The notes below the pieces were generated by a model, which worked only from the letters and a program-made list of their open reading frames with translations, did not search any database and was not told the origin of the DNA. Source: Marinomonas transparens (GTDB lineage: Bacteria; Pseudomonadota; Gammaproteobacteria; Pseudomonadales; Marinomonadaceae). Taken from it: a stretch of DNA of 64,000 nt. Shown here piece after piece: positions 17,183 to 28,891 of the stretch. Within the stretch, counting starts at the first letter, position 1. The number at the start of each line of letters is the position of its first letter. Position numbers and translations under genes: made by a program. The stretch spans positions 1 to 64,000 of the forward strand of contig NZ_JAEMNX010000026.1 of NCBI RefSeq assembly GCF_016463975.1. Direction: 5' to 3'.

Positions 17183-20100
17183 ATGAAAGACTTATTGGGT
17201 CTTCTGAAATCACAAGGACATTCTGACGAGTTTGATGCGATCCGCATTGGCTTGGCGTCACCAGATATGATTCGTTCATGGTCTTTCGGTGAAGTTAAGA
17301 AGCCGGAAACCATCAACTATCGTACGTTCAAACCAGAACGTGACGGATTGTTTTGTGCCAAAATCTTTGGTCCTATCAAGGACTATGAGTGCTTGTGTGG
17401 TAAATACAAGCGTTTGAAACACCGCGGTGTTATTTGTGAAAAATGTGGCGTTGAAGTAGCTCTGTCTAAAGTGCGTCGTGAGCGCATGGGACATATTGAG
17501 CTTGCATCGCCTGTTGCTCATATTTGGTTCTTGAAATCTCTTCCATCCCGCATAGGTCTTATCCTTGATATGACGTTGCGTGATATTGAGCGCGTGCTTT
17601 ACTTTGAATCTTTCATCGTGATTGATCCAGGTATGACGACGCTTGACAAAGGGCAACTGCTAAATGACGAGCAATATTTTGAAGCGCTAGAAGAGTTCGG
17701 TGACGAATTCGATGCCCGCATGGGTGCGGAAGCGGTTCAGATGTTGTTGCGTGATCTAGACATGCCTGAAGAAATTAACAGCATGCGTGAAGAGCTAAAC
17801 AGCACAAACTCTGAAACGCGTATTAAGAAGCTTTCTAAGCGCCTTAAGCTGGTTGAAGCTTTCTTCCATTCTGGTAACAACCCAGAGTGGATGGTGTTAG
17901 AAGTATTGCCTGTTCTTCCGCCAGATCTTCGTCCATTGGTGCCGCTTGAAGGTGGTCGTTTTGCGACGTCTGATTTGAACGACCTTTACCGTCGAGTGAT
18001 TAACCGTAATAACCGCCTAAAACGCCTACTTGAGCTATCGGCTCCAGATATCATCGTACGTAACGAAAAACGTATGTTGCAAGAATCTGTTGATGCCTTG
18101 CTTGATAATGGTCGTCGTGGTCGTGCGATTACTGGTTCTAACAAGCGTCCTCTAAAATCTTTGGCTGATATGATCAAAGGTAAGCAAGGTCGTTTCCGTC
18201 AGAACTTGTTAGGTAAGCGTGTAGACTACTCTGGTCGTTCGGTTATTACCGTAGGTCCATCACTGCGCCTGCATCAGTGTGGTCTACCTAAGAAAATGGC
18301 ACTTGAGTTATTTAAGCCATTCATTTTCTCTAAGCTTGAGCTTCGTGGCATGGCGACGACGATCAAAGCAGCGAAGAAAATGGTTGAGCGCGAAACACCT
18401 GAAGTGTGGGATATCCTTGATGAGGTGATCCGCGAACATCCAGTAATGTTGAACCGTGCGCCAACACTTCACCGTTTGGGTATCCAAGCGTTTGAGCCTA
18501 TGTTGATTGAAGGGAAAGCGATTCAGTTGCACCCACTTGTGTGTGCGGCTTATAACGCTGACTTTGACGGCGACCAAATGGCGGTTCACGTTCCGTTGAC
18601 GATTGAAGCTCAGCTAGAAGCCCGTGCTTTGATGATGTCTACCAATAACATCTTGTCACCAGCAAACGGCGAACCAATTATCGTTCCTTCGCAGGACGTT
18701 GTATTGGGTCTGTACTATATGACTCGTGAGAAAATCAATGCCAAGGGTGAAGGCATGGCATTTTCTGACATCAAAGAAGTACATCGTGCGTATGGTGCGA
18801 AGCAAGTAGAGTTACACGCTAAAGTGAAGGTTCGTATTAACCAAGTTGATACGACTTTAGAGGGCGAGAAAGTGCCTTCTACCTTTATTGCTGACACGAC
18901 TGTTGGTCGTGCTCTGTTGTTTGATATTGTTCCTGATGGCCTTCCCTTCTCTGTTGTTAATCAGAGCATGAAGAAAAAGGCGATCTCCAACCTGATCAAC
19001 GAGTGTTACCGTAAAGTTGGCTTGAAAGAGAGCTGTATTTTTGCTGACCAGTTGATGTACACAGGTTTTGCTTATGCAACTTCATCAGGTTGTTCTGTTG
19101 GTGTGGATGATTTCGTTATTCCGCCAGAGAAAGCTGACATTATTGCCAAAGCTGAAGCGGAAGTAAAAGAAATCGAATACCAATATGCAGATGGTCTTGT
19201 GACGCAAGGCGAAAAGTACAATAAGGTAATCGATTTATGGTCTCGTACTAACGAAACCGTTACTGAAGCCATGATGAAAAATTTGGCAAAAGAAACCACT
19301 GTCAATAAGGCGGGTGAAACGGTTGATCAACAATCTTTCAACTCGGTTTATATGATGGCTGACTCCGGTGCCCGTGGTAGTGTTGCTCAGATGCGTCAGT
19401 TGGGTGGTATGCGTGGTTTGATGGCGAAACCGGATGGTTCCATCATCGAAACACCGATCACTGCGAACTTCCGTGAAGGTCTATCGGTACTTCAGTACTT
19501 TACCTCCACTCACGGTGCTCGTAAGGGTCTTGCCGATACCGCTTTGAAAACAGCCAACTCTGGTTACCTAACACGTCGTCTAGTTGATGTGGCACAAGAT
19601 TTGGTAATTACTGAGATTGATTGTGGTTCTTCTAACGGTATTTCCGTTGCGGCCATGATTGAAGGTGGTGACGTTGTTGTTCCTCTTGGTCATCGTGTAT
19701 TGGGTCGTGTTGTTGCTCAAGACGTTATTGATTCAAAAGGTAATGAGGTTCTTAGTGCCGGTACTTTGATTGATGAGCATAATGTTCGTACGATCGAAGC
19801 GGCAGGCGTGGATGAAATGATTATCCGCTCTGTAATTACTTGTGATACCCGTCATGGTGTATGTGCTAAGTGTTACGGTCGTGATCTAGCACGTGGCCAT
19901 CAGGTGAATATCGGTGAAGCCATTGGTGTTGTGGCAGCGCAATCCATTGGTGAGCCTGGTACTCAGTTGACCATGCGTACTTTCCACATCGGTGGTGCGG
20001 CATCTCGAGCATCTGCGGTAGACAGTGTTCAGGTTAAGAGTGCGGGTACGGTTCGTTTCCATAAAATGAAAAGTATCGAGCGTCACACTGGTCATTTGGT

Positions 20101-21385
20101 GGTTGCGTCTCGTTCTTCTGAGTTGGCGATTGCTGATGAAGCGGGTCGTGAGAAAGAGCGTTATAAGCTTCCTTATGGTGCGGTATTGAGTGTACGTGAA
20201 GGTGATCAAGTGACGGCGGGTCAAGTCGTAGCAAATTGGGATCCACATACACACCCAATCGTTTCTGAGATGGAAGGTCGTCTTGAATTCAGTGGTATGG
20301 AAGAGAACGTGACGATTCGTCGCCAATCTGACGAAATGACTGGTTTGACAACGATTGAAGTCTTAGAGGTGCGTGATCGCCCAGCGGCAGGTAAAGATTT
20401 ACGTCCAATGATTGCTGTTGTTGATACGGATGGTAATCCGGTGTTGATTCCGGGTACTGATTCTCCTGTGCAATATATGTTGCCTGAGAAAGCATTATTA
20501 AGCTTGGATCATGGGGCTACCGTGAAGTCAGGTGAGGTTCTTGCTCGTATCCCTCAAGAATCCATTGGTAACAAAGATATTACCGGTGGTTTGCCTCGTG
20601 TGGCAGACCTATTTGAAGCTCGCCGTCCGAAAGATCCTGCTGTTATGGCAGAAGCAACGGGTGTTGTGAGCTTCGGTAAAGAAACAAAAGGTAAGATACG
20701 TTTGGTTATCACGCCACAAGATGGCAGTGATCCAATCGAAACCTTGATTCCTAAATGGCGTCAAATCAACATCTTTGATGGTGAAGAAGTGGCGAAAGGT
20801 GAAGTTATCGCCGATGGTCCTTTGAGTCCTCATGATATCTTGCGTCTTCAAGGTGTAGAGGCTTTGGCTGACTACATTACCAACGAAGTGCAAGAGGTTT
20901 ACCGTTTACAAGGCGTGGTAATTAACGATAAGCACATTGAAGTTATCGTTAACCAGATGTTGCGTAAAGTAGATGTTGGGGAGTCGGGTGATACTGATCT
21001 TATCCAAGGTGATCAGGTTGAATTTACTAAATTGCTGGATGCGAATGAAAAAGCAGAAGCAGAAGGTAAGTTCCCTGCGAAGTACGAGCGTGTACTTTTA
21101 GGTATCACTAAAGCTTCTTTGGCTACTGAGTCCTTTATATCAGCTGCCTCTTTCCAAGAGACAACTCGAGTCTTAACGGAAGGTGCGGTAACTGGTAAGA
21201 AAGATCACTTACGTGGCTTGAAAGAAAACGTTGTAGTAGGTCGTTTGATACCAGCTGGTACAGGCTTGGCTTACCACAATGAACGCAAGCGTAAGAAAGA
21301 GCTTGCATTAGCAGCGAAGGAAGGAAGTGCAACAATTAGTGCCTCTGATGTAGAGGAAGCACTAAGCGCAGCACTGAAAGACTAG
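17183..21385 (+). CDS. rpoC: RNA polymerase beta' subunit
   Basis: RpoC, 1400 residues, starting [11 protein letters not shown]. The N-terminal zinc-binding cysteines ([20 protein letters not shown], about 71-90) and the second set ([11 protein letters not shown], about residue 890) are present. The catalytic NADFDGDQM holds the three Mg-binding aspartates. The trigger-loop region and C-terminal [14 protein letters not shown] are normal. Only a 66-base gap separates it from rpoB. Confidence 0.99.
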   Translation: MKDLLGLLKSQGHSDEFDAIRIGLASPDMIRSWSFGEVKKPETINYRTFKPERDGLFCAKIFGPIKDYECLCGKYKRLKHRGVICEKCGVEVALSKVRRERMGHIELASPVAHIWFLKSLPSRIGLILDMTLRDIERVLYFESFIVIDPGMTTLDKGQLLNDEQYFEALEEFGDEFDARMGAEAVQMLLRDLDMPEEINSMREELNSTNSETRIKKLSKRLKLVEAFFHSGNNPEWMVLEVLPVLPPDLRPLVPLEGGRFATSDLNDLYRRVINRNNRLKRLLELSAPDIIVRNEKRMLQESVDALLDNGRRGRAITGSNKRPLKSLADMIKGKQGRFRQNLLGKRVDYSGRSVITVGPSLRLHQCGLPKKMALELFKPFIFSKLELRGMATTIKAAKKMVERETPEVWDILDEVIREHPVMLNRAPTLHRLGIQAFEPMLIEGKAIQLHPLVCAAYNADFDGDQMAVHVPLTIEAQLEARALMMSTNNILSPANGEPIIVPSQDVVLGLYYMTREKINAKGEGMAFSDIKEVHRAYGAKQVELHAKVKVRINQVDTTLEGEKVPSTFIADTTVGRALLFDIVPDGLPFSVVNQSMKKKAISNLINECYRKVGLKESCIFADQLMYTGFAYATSSGCSVGVDDFVIPPEKADIIAKAEAEVKEIEYQYADGLVTQGEKYNKVIDLWSRTNETVTEAMMKNLAKETTVNKAGETVDQQSFNSVYMMADSGARGSVAQMRQLGGMRGLMAKPDGSIIETPITANFREGLSVLQYFTSTHGARKGLADTALKTANSGYLTRRLVDVAQDLVITEIDCGSSNGISVAAMIEGGDVVVPLGHRVLGRVVAQDVIDSKGNEVLSAGTLIDEHNVRTIEAAGVDEMIIRSVITCDTRHGVCAKCYGRDLARGHQVNIGEAIGVVAAQSIGEPGTQLTMRTFHIGGAASRASAVDSVQVKSAGTVRFHKMKSIERHTGHLVVASRSSELAIADEAGREKERYKLPYGAVLSVREGDQVTAGQVVANWDPHTHPIVSEMEGRLEFSGMEENVTIRRQSDEMTGLTTIEVLEVRDRPAAGKDLRPMIAVVDTDGNPVLIPGTDSPVQYMLPEKALLSLDHGATVKSGEVLARIPQESIGNKDITGGLPRVADLFEARRPKDPAVMAEATGVVSFGKETKGKIRLVITPQDGSDPIETLIPKWRQINIFDGEEVAKGEVIADGPLSPHDILRLQGVEALADYITNEVQEVYRLQGVVINDKHIEVIVNQMLRKVDVGESGDTDLIQGDQVEFTKLLDANEKAEAEGKFPAKYERVLLGITKASLATESFISAASFQETTRVLTEGAVTGKKDHLRGLKENVVVGRLIPAGTGLAYHNERKRKKELALAAKEGSATISASDVEEALSAALKD

Positions 21386-21406
21386 TTATTTACTGCTAAA
21401 TCGCAA

Positions 21407-21432
21407 GGGAGGTGATTTTTTAGTCGCCTCCC
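21407..21432 (+). terminator. Strong hairpin after rpoC
   Basis: GGGAGGTGA (21407-21415) pairs with TCGCCTCCC (21424-21432), nine pairs, with a TTTTTTAG loop. The following bases (TATTGACTGTTTTAT) are only moderately T-rich, and the str-operon -35 starts three bases downstream. It is probably the rpoBC terminator but may be leaky or serve processing. Confidence 0.6.
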
Positions 21433-21434
21433 TA

Positions 21435-21894
<460 letters not shown>

Positions 21895-21907
21895 GTTAAC
21901 ACTACTT

Positions 21908-21977
21908 GGTTCATCGTTTAGACATAATTTTTTAATACAGTAAGGCCGAGCAGTAATTTTATTGTCTCGGACGAACC
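21908..21977 (+). promoter_or_regulatory. Structured rpsL-rpsG spacer, candidate S7 operator
   Basis: GGTTC (21908-21912) pairs with GAACC (21973-21977) and inside it CCGAG (21946-21950) pairs with CTCGG (21966-21970). In E. coli the rpsL-rpsG intercistronic region is the target through which S7 represses the str operon. Size, place and nested-stem design fit; similarity to 16S rRNA was not tested. Confidence 0.5.
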
Positions 21978-21993
21978 TGAAGAGGATATAGAC

Positions 21994-22467
21994 ATGCCTA
22001 GAAGACGCGTCGTCGCAAAGCGTGAGATACTTCCGGATCCTAAACACGGAAGCCAAATTCTTGCTAAGTTCATCAACCACGTAATGGTTAGTGGCAAGAA
22101 GTCTGTAGCAGAAAGCATTGTTTACAATGCACTAGACACTGTTTCAGAGCGCGCTAAAACTGAAGAGCCTATGGCTATCTTCGAAAAAGCCCTAGAATCT
22201 ATCCAGCCAATGGTTGAGGTTAAATCTCGCCGTGTGGGTGGTGCGACTTATCAAGTCCCTGTAGAAGTGCGTCCAGCCCGTCGCGCAGCGTTATCTATGC
22301 GTTGGTTGGTTGAAGCTTCTCGTAAGCGTGGTGAAAAATCCATGGCATTACGTCTAGCAGGTGAAATTCTAGATGCTGCTGAAAATAAAGGTTCTGCTGT
22401 TAAGAAACGTGAAGACGTTCATCGCATGGCAGAAGCGAACAAAGCATTCTCGCATTACCGTTTCTAA
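21994..22467 (+). CDS. rpsG: Ribosomal protein S7
   Basis: S7, 157 residues, starting [20 protein letters not shown]. It is a primary 16S rRNA-binding protein that nucleates the 30S head and lines the E site. The family motifs [17 protein letters not shown] and the C-terminal [15 protein letters not shown] are intact. It probably represses its own operon through the upstream spacer. Confidence 0.98.
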   Translation: MPRRRVVAKREILPDPKHGSQILAKFINHVMVSGKKSVAESIVYNALDTVSERAKTEEPMAIFEKALESIQPMVEVKSRRVGGATYQVPVEVRPARRAALSMRWLVEASRKRGEKSMALRLAGEILDAAENKGSAVKKREDVHRMAEANKAFSHYRF

Positions 22468-22488
22468 TCGTCCGGAGAAGCAAACGCA

Positions 22489-24582
22489 GTGGCACGTAAA
22501 ACACCGATCAACCGCTACCGAAATATCGGTATTTGTGCGCATGTTGATGCAGGTAAAACGACGACAACTGAGCGTGTCCTCTTTTATACTGGTTTATCTC
22601 ATAAAATTGGTGAGGTGCACGATGGTGCAGCTACCATGGATTGGATGGAACAGGAGCAAGAGCGCGGAATTACCATAACATCAGCAGCAACAACCTGCTT
22701 TTGGAGTGGTATGAGTAAACAGTTTGACCAGCATCGTATCAATATAATAGATACGCCAGGGCATGTAGACTTTACTATTGAAGTAGAGCGTTCATTACGT
22801 GTTTTGGATGGTGCTGTTGTTGTGCTTTGTGGTTCCTCGGGTGTTCAGCCGCAAACTGAGACTGTTTGGCGTCAGGCGAATAAATATGCTGTTCCTCGTA
22901 TGGTGTTCGTCAATAAGATGGATCGTACAGGGGCTAATTTTTTCTCTGTCGTTGAGCAGTTGAAGGATCGACTAAATGCAAACGCTATACCAATTCAGAT
23001 CAATATTGGCGCTGAGGAAGATTTCCAAGGTGTGATTGATCTGGTATTGATGAAAGCCATTATGTGGAGTGAAGAAGATCAGGGCATGACTTTCAGATTG
23101 GAAGAAATACCTGCTGACCTTCTTGACGAAGCGAGTGAGTGGCGTGAGCAGATGGTCGAAGCGGCGGCTGAAGCGAGTGATGAATTAATGGATAAGTACC
23201 TCGAAGGGGTAGAGTTGTCCATTGACGAGATTAAGAGTGGTCTGCGAGTACGTACATTAGCCAATGAAGTTGTTTTGGTGACCTGTGGCTCGGCCTTTAA
23301 AAATAAAGGTGTGCAGGCTGTTCTAGATGCTGTTATTGAATATATGCCTTCGCCGCTTGAAGTGAAAGCGATTGAAGGCACGCTCGAAGATGGTGAAACC
23401 GTTGTGACTCGTGTCGCTGATGATGAGGCTCCGTTCTCTGCATTGGCGTTTAAGATTGCAACTGATCCATTTGTGGGTACCTTGACATTTATTCGGGTGT
23501 ACTCGGGAGTGCTTAACTCGGGCGATGCGGTTTACAACTCTGTTAAGCAGAAGCGTGAGCGTGTTGGTCGGATGGTTCAAATGCATGCCAATAACCGTGA
23601 AGAAATCAAAGAAGTTCTTGCTGGTGACATTGCCGCGACAGTCGGTATGAAATTTGTTACGACAGGTGACACGCTTTGTGACATGAAGGATGTGGTTGTA
23701 CTTGAGCGTATGGAATTTCCTGAGCCTGTTATTTCTGTTGCGGTTGAGCCTAAGTCTCAAGCGGATCAAGAAAAAATGGGTGTTGCGCTAGGTAAATTAG
23801 CGCAGGAAGACCCTTCTTTTCGTGTTGAAACGCATGAAGAGACAGGTCAAACAATTATTTCCGGTATGGGTGAATTGCACCTTGATATTCTTATTGACCG
23901 TATGCGTCGTGAGTTTAAAGTGGAGGCAAACATTGGTAAGCCTCAGGTTGCCTACCGGGAGAAAATTCGCAAAGAAGTGGTGGTTAATCACAAATTTGCG
24001 CGTCAATCTGGTGGTCGTGGTCAGTACGGTCACGTCGTAATGAAGTTAATTCCGACTGATAAAGAAGGGCTTGAGTTCGTTAACGAGATTGTTGGTGGTG
24101 CTATTCCTAAGGAATACATCCCTGCGATAGAGAAGGGTATTTCGGAGCAAATGAAGAACGGTGTGGTTGGTGGGTATCCTTTGTTGGGTATCAAGGCTGT
24201 ATTGTTCGATGGTTCGTACCATGATGTTGACTCTAACGAAATGGCCTTTAAAATTGCTGCTTCTCAAGGATTAAGGAAGGGTGCATTAGATGCTGATCCT
24301 TGTGTCCTTGAGCCGATAATGAAAGTGGAAGTTGTAACTCCTGAAGAGTACATGGGCGATGTGATGGGTGACCTGAATCGTCGTCGTGGTGTTGTTCAGG
24401 GGATGGACGATTCCCCGTCAGGGAAAATTATTCGTGCGGAAGTGCCTCTTGGGGCGATGTTCGGGTATGCAACTGATGTGCGTAGCTTGTCGCAAGGGCG
24501 TGCGAGTTATGCAATGGAGTTTGAGAAATACGCTGAAGCACCGGCTAGTGTGGCAGACGCGATCATCAAAAATGAAGATTAA
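22489..24582 (+). CDS. fusA: Elongation factor G
   Basis: EF-G, 697 residues, the translocation GTPase. GTP-binding motifs are complete: AHVDAGKTT (P-loop, about 17-25), DTPGH (G3) and NKMD (G4). The C-terminal domains IV-V ([26 protein letters not shown]) are normal. The start is GTG at 22489 with a distant GGAG. Oddly for this operon it contains several AUA codons and also CGG and AGG, whereas tuf seems to have none. Orthology to the main EF-G is supported by operon position; a second fusA elsewhere cannot be excluded. Confidence 0.95.
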   Translation: MARKTPINRYRNIGICAHVDAGKTTTTERVLFYTGLSHKIGEVHDGAATMDWMEQEQERGITITSAATTCFWSGMSKQFDQHRINIIDTPGHVDFTIEVERSLRVLDGAVVVLCGSSGVQPQTETVWRQANKYAVPRMVFVNKMDRTGANFFSVVEQLKDRLNANAIPIQINIGAEEDFQGVIDLVLMKAIMWSEEDQGMTFRLEEIPADLLDEASEWREQMVEAAAEASDELMDKYLEGVELSIDEIKSGLRVRTLANEVVLVTCGSAFKNKGVQAVLDAVIEYMPSPLEVKAIEGTLEDGETVVTRVADDEAPFSALAFKIATDPFVGTLTFIRVYSGVLNSGDAVYNSVKQKRERVGRMVQMHANNREEIKEVLAGDIAATVGMKFVTTGDTLCDMKDVVVLERMEFPEPVISVAVEPKSQADQEKMGVALGKLAQEDPSFRVETHEETGQTIISGMGELHLDILIDRMRREFKVEANIGKPQVAYREKIRKEVVVNHKFARQSGGRGQYGHVVMKLIPTDKEGLEFVNEIVGGAIPKEYIPAIEKGISEQMKNGVVGGYPLLGIKAVLFDGSYHDVDSNEMAFKIAASQGLRKGALDADPCVLEPIMKVEVVTPEEYMGDVMGDLNRRRGVVQGMDDSPSGKIIRAEVPLGAMFGYATDVRSLSQGRASYAMEFEKYAEAPASVADAIIKNED

Positions 24583-24617
24583 TCATCATACTTACTAATT
24601 CTTAAGGTGTTTGTATC

Positions 24618-25841
24618 ATGGCAAAGAGTAAATTTGAACGTAATAAACCACATGTTAACGTTGGCACAATCGGTCACGTTGACCATGGTAAAACAACCCT
24701 AACAGCTGCGCTAACTCGTGTATGTGCAGAAGTTTACGGTGGTGAGGCTGTTGCTTTTGACGGTATCGATAATGCTCCAGAAGAGCGCGAACGTGGTATC
24801 ACAATCGCAACTTCTCACGTTGAGTATGATTCACCTGATCGTCACTATGCACACGTAGACTGCCCAGGACACGCCGATTATGTTAAAAACATGATCACTG
24901 GTGCTGCTCAAATGGACGGCGCTATCCTTGTATGTGGTGCGACTGATGGTCCTATGCCACAAACACGTGAGCACATCCTTCTTTCTCGTCAAGTAGGTGT
25001 ACCTTACATCGTTGTTTTCCTAAACAAAGCAGACCTTCTTGCTGAAGATTGTGGCGGTGCGGATTCTGAAGAATACGCTGAAATGCTAGAGTTGGTTGAA
25101 ATGGAACTACGTGACCTTCTTTCTGAATATGACTTCCCAGGTGATGATACTCCTATCATTCCAGGTTCTGCTTTGATGGCATTGAACGGCGAAGACGATA
25201 ACGAAATGGGTACAACTGCTGTTACTAAACTAGTTGAAACTCTAGATGCTTACATTCCTGAGCCAGAGCGTGCAATCGACGGTGCATTCATCATGCCTAT
25301 CGAGGACGTATTCTCTATCCAAGGTCGTGGTACGGTTGTAACTGGTCGTGTTGAGCGCGGTATTATTAAAATCGGTGAAGAAGTTGAGATTGTTGGTATC
25401 GTTGATACTACTAAGACAACTTGTACTGGTGTTGAGATGTTCCGTAAGCTTCTAGACGAAGGTCGTGCTGGTGAGAACTGTGGTATCTTGCTACGTGGTA
25501 CTAAACGTGAAGATGTTCAGCGTGGTCAAGTATTGGCTAAGCCTGGTTCTATCACTCCTCATACTACTTTCGAAGCGGAAGTATATGTATTGGGTAAAGA
25601 TGAAGGTGGTCGTCATACACCATTCTTTAAAGGTTACCGCCCACAGTTCTACTTCCGTACTACGGATGTAACGGGTGCTTGTGAGCTTCCTGATGGTGTT
25701 GAAATGGTTATGCCTGGCGATAACATTCAAATGACTGTTGAGCTGATTCACCCGATTGCAATGGACGATGGTCTACGTTTTGCCATCCGTGAAGGTGGCC
25801 GTACAGTTGGTGCGGGTGTTGTAGCGAAAATCATTAAGTAA
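24618..25841 (+). CDS. tuf: Elongation factor Tu
   Basis: EF-Tu, 407 residues against 394 in E. coli. GHVDHGKT (P-loop, about 19-26), DCPGH (81-85) and NKAD (136-139) are present; domains 2 and 3 are conserved through [14 protein letters not shown]. The extra length is mainly an acidic insert of about ten residues just after NKADLL (about 142-156, [15 protein letters not shown]), which I recall from other marine Oceanospirillales. It is the only tuf in the window, since the copy expected after tRNA-Thr is missing. Codon use is strongly biased, as expected for very high expression. Confidence 0.98.
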   Translation: MAKSKFERNKPHVNVGTIGHVDHGKTTLTAALTRVCAEVYGGEAVAFDGIDNAPEERERGITIATSHVEYDSPDRHYAHVDCPGHADYVKNMITGAAQMDGAILVCGATDGPMPQTREHILLSRQVGVPYIVVFLNKADLLAEDCGGADSEEYAEMLELVEMELRDLLSEYDFPGDDTPIIPGSALMALNGEDDNEMGTTAVTKLVETLDAYIPEPERAIDGAFIMPIEDVFSIQGRGTVVTGRVERGIIKIGEEVEIVGIVDTTKTTCTGVEMFRKLLDEGRAGENCGILLRGTKREDVQRGQVLAKPGSITPHTTFEAEVYVLGKDEGGRHTPFFKGYRPQFYFRTTDVTGACELPDGVEMVMPGDNIQMTVELIHPIAMDDGLRFAIREGGRTVGAGVVAKIIK

Positions 25842-25878
25842 CCGATATTTATATCGTACTGTTTAAGGTTTAGAAAAA

Positions 25879-25906
25879 GGCCACTCTTTTAAGGGTGGCC
25901 TTTTTT
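25879..25906 (+). terminator. Terminator of the str operon
   Basis: GGCCACTC (25879-25886) pairs with GGGTGGCC (25893-25900, one G-T pair) around TTTTAA, followed by six T residues. A clear intrinsic terminator separating tuf from the S10 operon. Confidence 0.92.
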
Positions 25907-25930
25907 GTTTGTTGGTTATTTTGTTTCTTT

Positions 25931-25961
25931 CGAAAATTGGTTACTTGACAACCAGTTTTCG
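25931..25961. repeat. 12-bp inverted repeat around the S10 promoter -35
   Basis: The arm at 25931-25942 and the arm at 25950-25961 are inverted copies, matching at 11 of 12 positions, separated by seven bases. The gap and right arm contain the TTGACA -35 box. This is the geometry of a repressor or activator operator; it would not be in the RNA, since it lies upstream of the start point. Confidence 0.6.
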
Positions 25962-25973
25962 AATGGCTAATAT
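25945..25973 (+). promoter_or_regulatory. Promoter of the S10 operon
   Basis: A perfect TTGACA (25945-25950), a 17-base spacer and TAATAT (25968-25973). The expected start near 25981 gives a leader of only about 70 bases, shorter than the E. coli S10 leader that binds L4. The 12-bp inverted repeat overlaps the -35. Confidence 0.85.
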
Positions 25974-26049
25974 TCGCCGTCCTTAAAAAAGGATTGTGGT
26001 TTAATAAATGTACAGTTAAGCCATATAAACATTGTATTTGGAGTTGGAA

Positions 26050-26361
26050 ATGCAAAGCCAAAAAATCCGTATTCGTCTGAAAGCGTTCGATCATCGTCTG
26101 ATTGACGCTTCAACACAAGAAATTGTGGACACAGCGAAACGCACAGGTGCGCAAGTACGTGGACCGATTCCGCTTCCTACTCGCAAAGAGCGTTATACAG
26201 TATTGATTTCTCCACACGTAAATAAAGATGCGCGTGATCAGTATGAAATCCGTACACACAAACGTGTTCTAGACATCGTTGAGCCAACTGAAAAAACAGT
26301 TGATGCCCTAATGAAGCTAGATCTTGCGGCAGGCGTGGAAGTACAAATCTCTTTGGGTTAA
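26050..26361 (+). CDS. rpsJ: Ribosomal protein S10 (NusE)
   Basis: S10, 103 residues, starting [19 protein letters not shown]; the start at 26050 has a TTGGAG-type ribosome binding site and matches the family. S10 is a 30S head protein and, with NusB, an antitermination factor that links the ribosome to NusG, also encoded in this window. First gene of the long S10-spc array. Confidence 0.98.
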   Translation: MQSQKIRIRLKAFDHRLIDASTQEIVDTAKRTGAQVRGPIPLPTRKERYTVLISPHVNKDARDQYEIRTHKRVLDIVEPTEKTVDALMKLDLAAGVEVQISLG

Positions 26362-26377
26362 TAGCTCAAAGTTTGGG

Positions 26378-26413
26378 GTGCGAGAACCGACTGGTATCAG
26401 TCGGCTTATGCAC
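26378..26413 (+). promoter_or_regulatory. Structured element in the rpsJ-rplC spacer
   Basis: The 126-base spacer between rpsJ and rplC is long for this operon. It contains CCGACTG (26387-26393), loop GTAT, CAGTCGG (26398-26404), closed by an outer GTGC/GCAC (26378-26381 and 26410-26413). No T run follows. It may be a regulatory leader for rplC-rplD, for example an L4 target placed after rpsJ rather than before it; that is inference. Confidence 0.45.
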
Positions 26414-26487
26414 AATAGTGGAATGGTCTGGAATGATCAGCCGTAGCGGGTGATAGCCCCGTACACAACTGGCAAGTGAGGTAAAAA

Positions 26488-27126
26488 ATGACTATTCAAT
26501 TAGTCGGACGCAAAGCCGGAATGACACGTATCTTCAATGAAGAAGGTGTATCCGTGCCAGTAACCGTTATCGAGGTAGAACCGAACCGCGTTACTCAGGT
26601 GAAAACAGCAGAAACGGATGGCTATCAAGCTGTTCAGGTTACTGTTGGTTCTCGCCGTTCGAGCCGCGTCAACAAAGCTGCAGCAGGTCATTACGCAAAA
26701 GCTAACGTTGAAGCAGGTCGTGGTTTGTGGGAGTTCCGCCTGGCAGGTGACGAAAAAGAAATCAATGTTGGTGATGAGCTGACTGTTGCTGATTTCGAAT
26801 CTATCCAAGTGGTTGATGTAACTGGTCAATCAAAGGGTAAAGGGTTCCAAGGTGCCATCAAGCGTCATAATTTTAGTATGCAAGACGCAACACATGGTAA
26901 CTCATTGTCTCACCGTGCTCCTGGCTCCATCGGCCAATGTCAAACACCAGGTCGTGTTTGGAAAGGCAAAAAGATGGCTGGTCACATGGGTGCTGCTCAA
27001 GTAACTACTCAATCACTAGAGGTGGTTCGTGTAGACACAGAACGTAACCTTATCTTAGTGAAAGGTGCGGTTCCTGGTGCAGTAAACGGTGATGTTATTC
27101 TTCAATCAGCTGTTAAAGCTCGCTAA
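26488..27126 (+). CDS. rplC: Ribosomal protein L3
   Basis: L3, 212 residues, starting [16 protein letters not shown]. An early-assembling 23S rRNA-binding protein whose loop (around [20 protein letters not shown]) reaches toward the peptidyl transferase centre. The glutamine in the [14 protein letters not shown] neighbourhood modified by PrmB in E. coli lies in that loop (SIGQ). A GGTAAAA-type ribosome binding site precedes it. Confidence 0.98.
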   Translation: MTIQLVGRKAGMTRIFNEEGVSVPVTVIEVEPNRVTQVKTAETDGYQAVQVTVGSRRSSRVNKAAAGHYAKANVEAGRGLWEFRLAGDEKEINVGDELTVADFESIQVVDVTGQSKGKGFQGAIKRHNFSMQDATHGNSLSHRAPGSIGQCQTPGRVWKGKKMAGHMGAAQVTTQSLEVVRVDTERNLILVKGAVPGAVNGDVILQSAVKAR

Positions 27127-27138
27127 GAGGGGTAGACA

Positions 27139-27744
27139 ATGAACTTGAATCTTACAGGCACTGAAGGGACTGTTGAAGTTTCCGAAGTAGCCTTTGCTCG
27201 TGAATACAACGAAGCATTAGTTCACCAAGTAGTTACATCTTACTTGGCTGGTGCTCGTCAAGGATCACGCGCTCAAAAAACTCGCTCTGAAGTAGCTGGT
27301 GGTGGCCGTAAACCTTGGAAACAGAAAGGTTCTGGTCGTGCTCGTGCTGGTACTATTCGTAGCCCTATATGGCGCTCTGGTGGTGTAACTTTCGCGGCGA
27401 AACCACAGGATCACTCTCAGAAAGTGAACAAGAAGATGTATCGTGCAGCAATGCGCACCATCTGGTCTGAACTTGTACGTCAAGACCGTCTTGTTGTAGT
27501 TGAAGAGCTGAAATTAGAGGCTCCAAAAACTAAGCTCTTCATAGCAAAAATGGCAGAATTGAATGTTGAGAACGCTTTGATTGTTTCCCATGAATTGGAT
27601 GACAATCTATTTTTAGCGGCTCGCAACATCCCGAACGTAGATGTGCGTGATGCAGCGTCTATCGACCCTGTTAGCTTGATTGCTTACGACAAAGTGTTGG
27701 TGACTGTTGGTGCTCTGAAACAAGTTGAGGAGGCACTAGCATGA
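27139..27744 (+). CDS. rplD: Ribosomal protein L4
   Basis: L4, 201 residues. The extended loop (about 45-95, [18 protein letters not shown]) lines the nascent-peptide tunnel, where changes give macrolide resistance; it looks wild type. In E. coli, L4 represses the S10 operon at transcription and translation level. It overlaps rplW by four bases (ATGA). Confidence 0.98.
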   Translation: MNLNLTGTEGTVEVSEVAFAREYNEALVHQVVTSYLAGARQGSRAQKTRSEVAGGGRKPWKQKGSGRARAGTIRSPIWRSGGVTFAAKPQDHSQKVNKKMYRAAMRTIWSELVRQDRLVVVEELKLEAPKTKLFIAKMAELNVENALIVSHELDDNLFLAARNIPNVDVRDAASIDPVSLIAYDKVLVTVGALKQVEEALA

Positions 27745-28037
27745 TCGGTGAACGCATTTATAAAGTTCTGTTGGGTCCACACATTTCCGAAAAAGCAACA
27801 ATCGTCGCCGAAGGCAATGGTCAGTATGTTTTTCGTGTAACTGGTGACGCAACGAAACCTGAAATCAAACAAGCTATCGAAGCGCTTTTTGAAGTCAAAG
27901 TTGAGTCTGTGCACACGTTGAACCAAAAAGGTAAAACAAAGCGTACAGTTCGTGGTCTAGGTAAGCGTAAAGACGTGAAGAAAGCGTATGTACGTTTGGC
28001 CGAAGGTCAAGAAATTGATTTCATGGTCGCTGAATAA
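27741..28037 (+). CDS. rplW: Ribosomal protein L23
   Basis: L23, 98 residues. It lies at the tunnel exit and docks trigger factor and signal recognition particle. The family core ([28 protein letters not shown]) is intact. Coupled to rplD by an ATGA overlap. Confidence 0.98.
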   Translation: MIGERIYKVLLGPHISEKATIVAEGNGQYVFRVTGDATKPEIKQAIEALFEVKVESVHTLNQKGKTKRTVRGLGKRKDVKKAYVRLAEGQEIDFMVAE

Positions 28038-28051
28038 GGGGAGATAGGTCA

Positions 28052-28876
28052 ATGGCTGTTGTAAAAAGTAAGCCAACGTCTGCAGGCCGTCGTCACGTTG
28101 TTAAAGTTGTTAACAACGACTTGCATAAAGGTGCACCTTACGCACCTTTGCTTGAAAAACAGAGCAGGTCGGGTGGACGTAACAACAACGGACGCATCAC
28201 TACGCGTCACGTAGGTGGTGGTCATAAGCAGCATTATCGTTTGATTGATTTTCGTCGTAACAAAGACGGAATTTCAGCGGTAGTTGAGCGTTTGGAGTAT
28301 GATCCAAACCGTTCTGCAAATATTGCGTTGATTAGATACGCTGATGGTGAGCGTCGTTACATTATCGCTTCCAAAGGTATGGTAGCTGGCAATGTTGTTT
28401 TTAGTGGTGCAGATGCGCCTATCAAAGCGGGTAATACTTTGCCTCTGCAAAATATTCCGGTTGGTAGTACGGTTCACTGTATCGAGCTTAAGCCAGGTAA
28501 AGGTGCGCAAGTTGCACGTTCTGCTGGTGCTTCTGCTCAGCTGGTTGCTCGTGAAGGTCGCTACGTTACCCTTCGCCTACGTTCAGGTGAAATGCGTAAA
28601 GTACTGACTGAATGTCGCGCTACTTTAGGTGAGGTATCAAACTCTGAGCATAGCTTACGAGTTCTTGGTAAAGCTGGTGCTACGCGTTGGCGTGGTGTTC
28701 GTCCTACCGTTCGCGGTGCGGCAATGAACCCAGTTGATCACCCACATGGTGGTGGTGAAGGTCGTAGCAAGGGTGGTCGTCATCCAGTTACACCTTGGGG
28801 TGTGCCTACTAAAGGGTACAAAACACGCAGCAACAAGCGTACTGATAAACTTATTGTACGTCGCCGTACTAAGTAA
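28052..28876 (+). CDS. rplB: Ribosomal protein L2
   Basis: L2, 274 residues, one of the most conserved 50S proteins, required for subunit association and peptidyl transferase activity. The C-terminal signature [19 protein letters not shown] holds the conserved histidine. Lies 14 bases after rplW. Confidence 0.99.
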   Translation: MAVVKSKPTSAGRRHVVKVVNNDLHKGAPYAPLLEKQSRSGGRNNNGRITTRHVGGGHKQHYRLIDFRRNKDGISAVVERLEYDPNRSANIALIRYADGERRYIIASKGMVAGNVVFSGADAPIKAGNTLPLQNIPVGSTVHCIELKPGKGAQVARSAGASAQLVAREGRYVTLRLRSGEMRKVLTECRATLGEVSNSEHSLRVLGKAGATRWRGVRPTVRGAAMNPVDHPHGGGEGRSKGGRHPVTPWGVPTKGYKTRSNKRTDKLIVRRRTK

Positions 28877-28891
28877 TAAGAGGAAACGACT

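Noticed and set aside
23079..23381. Minus-strand frames inside fusA taken as a sign of overlapping genes
   Set aside because: Several short antisense frames are present but none has a start signal or recognisable product.
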